This document shows, one piece after another, positions 4,977 through 5,845 of a stretch of 5,845 nucleotides of DNA (its first letter is position 1; every line of letters begins with the position of its first letter). The DNA is taken from assembly GCA_003818595.1 (NCBI GenBank), contig RPQV01000240.1, forward strand, positions 1-5,845. Direction: 5' to 3'. The position numbers and the translations under genes are program-made. The notes under the pieces were generated by a model. The model did no database searches. It saw only the letters and a program-made list of their open reading frames with translations, and was not told the DNA's origin. This DNA comes from Calditrichota bacterium (GTDB taxonomy: Bacteria; Zhuqueibacterota; Zhuqueibacteria; Residuimicrobiales; Krinioviventaceae).

Positions 4977-5845
4977 ATGGCAGAGCCCATGGAAAAAAAC
5001 AACGCTCCTTTCACTCCGTATGTCCCTGCAGAAACCAACATGAAAGAGCTGACGCTGAAGGCTTTGATACTGGGCGTGCTGCTCGCCGTCATTCTCGGCG
5101 CTGCAAATGCCTATTTAGGCCTCAAAGCCGGGATGACCGTGGCGGCGACATTCCCGGCCGCTGTCATTGCAATGGCGGTGCTTCGACCATTCAAGGGAAC
5201 CATTTTAGAAGAAAACCTGGCGAGGACGACCGGTGCGGTCGGTGAAGCCTTGGCAGCAGGTGCAATTTTTACCATTCCGGCCTTTCTCTTGTCGGGTGTC
5301 TGGCAAAATTTTGATTATGTAAAAAGCACGCTGTTAATGTTGGTCGGAGGCATTCTCGGTGTGTTGTTCGTCATCATCCTTCGTCGTTCGCTCATCGAGG
5401 ATGTCACGCTTCCCTATCCCGAGAGCAAAGCCTGCGCTGAAATTGTCAAGGCGGGTCAAGGGGGACAATCAGGAGCAAAATATGTATTCAGTTCCATGGG
5501 CATTGCTGCATTGATAGAGCTTTTGAAAAATGAAAATGGATTTCGTCTGATTAAAGATACAGTCTCCGGCTTTATTAATTTTAAGGCGTCGATTATCCGC
5601 CTCATCGATTCCAAGAACCATCTTTATGAGACCGCAGCAGGCAGTGTTGATTCGATCAAAGCCGTTTTCAGTCGTCAGGGTGGAATGTTGTTCATGAGTC
5701 CTTCAGCATCGCCGGCTTTTTTAGGCGTCGGATATATCATTGGTTTCCGGCTGGCTGCCATCACCTTTTCCGGCGGAGACTTTGGTTGGATGTTCGTGAT
5801 GACCATCGTACTGTTTATGATGGGCGATCAATTGGCGCCGTTCGC
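4977..5845 (+). CDS. OPT-family oligopeptide transporter, N-terminal part
   Basis: OPT proteins are cytoplasmic-membrane secondary transporters that take up oligopeptides or metal-chelate substrates, probably with protons. I translated 289 codons from the ATG at 4977 to the window end with no stop. Bacterial members usually exceed 600 residues, so more than half is missing. After a polar N-terminus of about 24 residues, hydrophobic segments follow near 27-70, with the family-typical AANAYLGLKAGMTVAATFPA at 42-61, then near 85-107 and 118-135. Next comes the conserved loop LPYPESKACAEIVKAGQ. A less hydrophobic region (about 183-235) leads to SPAFLGVGYIIGFRLA and another membrane segment. These match the prokaryotic putative-oligopeptide OPT group. 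The gene is alone on its strand here, with its own promoter and a strong ribosome site, and diverges from the ecfT operon. The family call is secure, but the actual substrate cannot be read from sequence. Confidence 0.92.
   Translation, partial: MAEPMEKNNAPFTPYVPAETNMKELTLKALILGVLLAVILGAANAYLGLKAGMTVAATFPAAVIAMAVLRPFKGTILEENLARTTGAVGEALAAGAIFTIPAFLLSGVWQNFDYVKSTLLMLVGGILGVLFVIILRRSLIEDVTLPYPESKACAEIVKAGQGGQSGAKYVFSSMGIAALIELLKNENGFRLIKDTVSGFINFKASIIRLIDSKNHLYETAAGSVDSIKAVFSRQGGMLFMSPSASPAFLGVGYIIGFRLAAITFSGGDFGWMFVMTIVLFMMGDQLAPF

Noticed and set aside
4817..5092. Minus-strand open frame of 91 codons covering the OPT promoter and gene start
   Set aside because: It lies antisense to the OPT coding sequence and across its promoter, has no recognisable family features, and is a shadow of the real gene.

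Overview
The window is ordinary bacterial chromosome of moderate GC content. Five genes run leftward as one probable operon, in transcription order ecfT-truA-tal-htrA-purB. One gene, an OPT-family transporter, runs rightward from a 300-base divergent intergenic region. Both outermost genes are cut by the window edges: purB loses its C-terminus at the left and the transporter loses its C-terminal half at the right. I see no rRNA, tRNA, CRISPR array, insertion sequence or phage gene.

The organism cannot be named from this sequence. The proteins are bacterial. The PurB start resembles the Bacillus-type enzyme, and the ecfT-truA pair is best known from Firmicutes. However, the operon mixes these with a signal-anchored HtrA protease, a short TalC-type transaldolase and a divergent OPT transporter. 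That mix suggests an uncultured lineage such as a Calditrichota/KSB1-like or other FCB-type bacterium. This placement is a weak inference.

Layout: 1-1183 (-) adenylosuccinate lyase; 1194-2384 (-) trypsin-like HtrA protease with one PDZ domain; 2392-3051 (-) short transaldolase with a GTG start; 3082-3810 (-) tRNA pseudouridine synthase A; 3861-4676 (-) EcfT membrane subunit; 4677-4976 divergent control region; 4977-5845 (+) OPT transporter. Gaps inside the leftward operon are 50, 30, 7 and 10 bases. At the last two junctions the Shine-Dalgarno sequence of the downstream gene overlaps the end of the upstream gene, so translation is probably coupled.

The genes do not form one pathway. They cover vitamin or metal uptake (ecfT), tRNA modification (truA), pentose phosphate carbon exchange (tal), envelope protein quality control (htrA) and purine synthesis (purB). 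This is a housekeeping operon rather than a dedicated system. The main points for a second look are the control elements ahead of the OPT gene, an EcfT next to truA but without its ATPase genes, and active-site residues that separate the transaldolase from fructose-6-phosphate aldolase. I found no convincing undescribed system.
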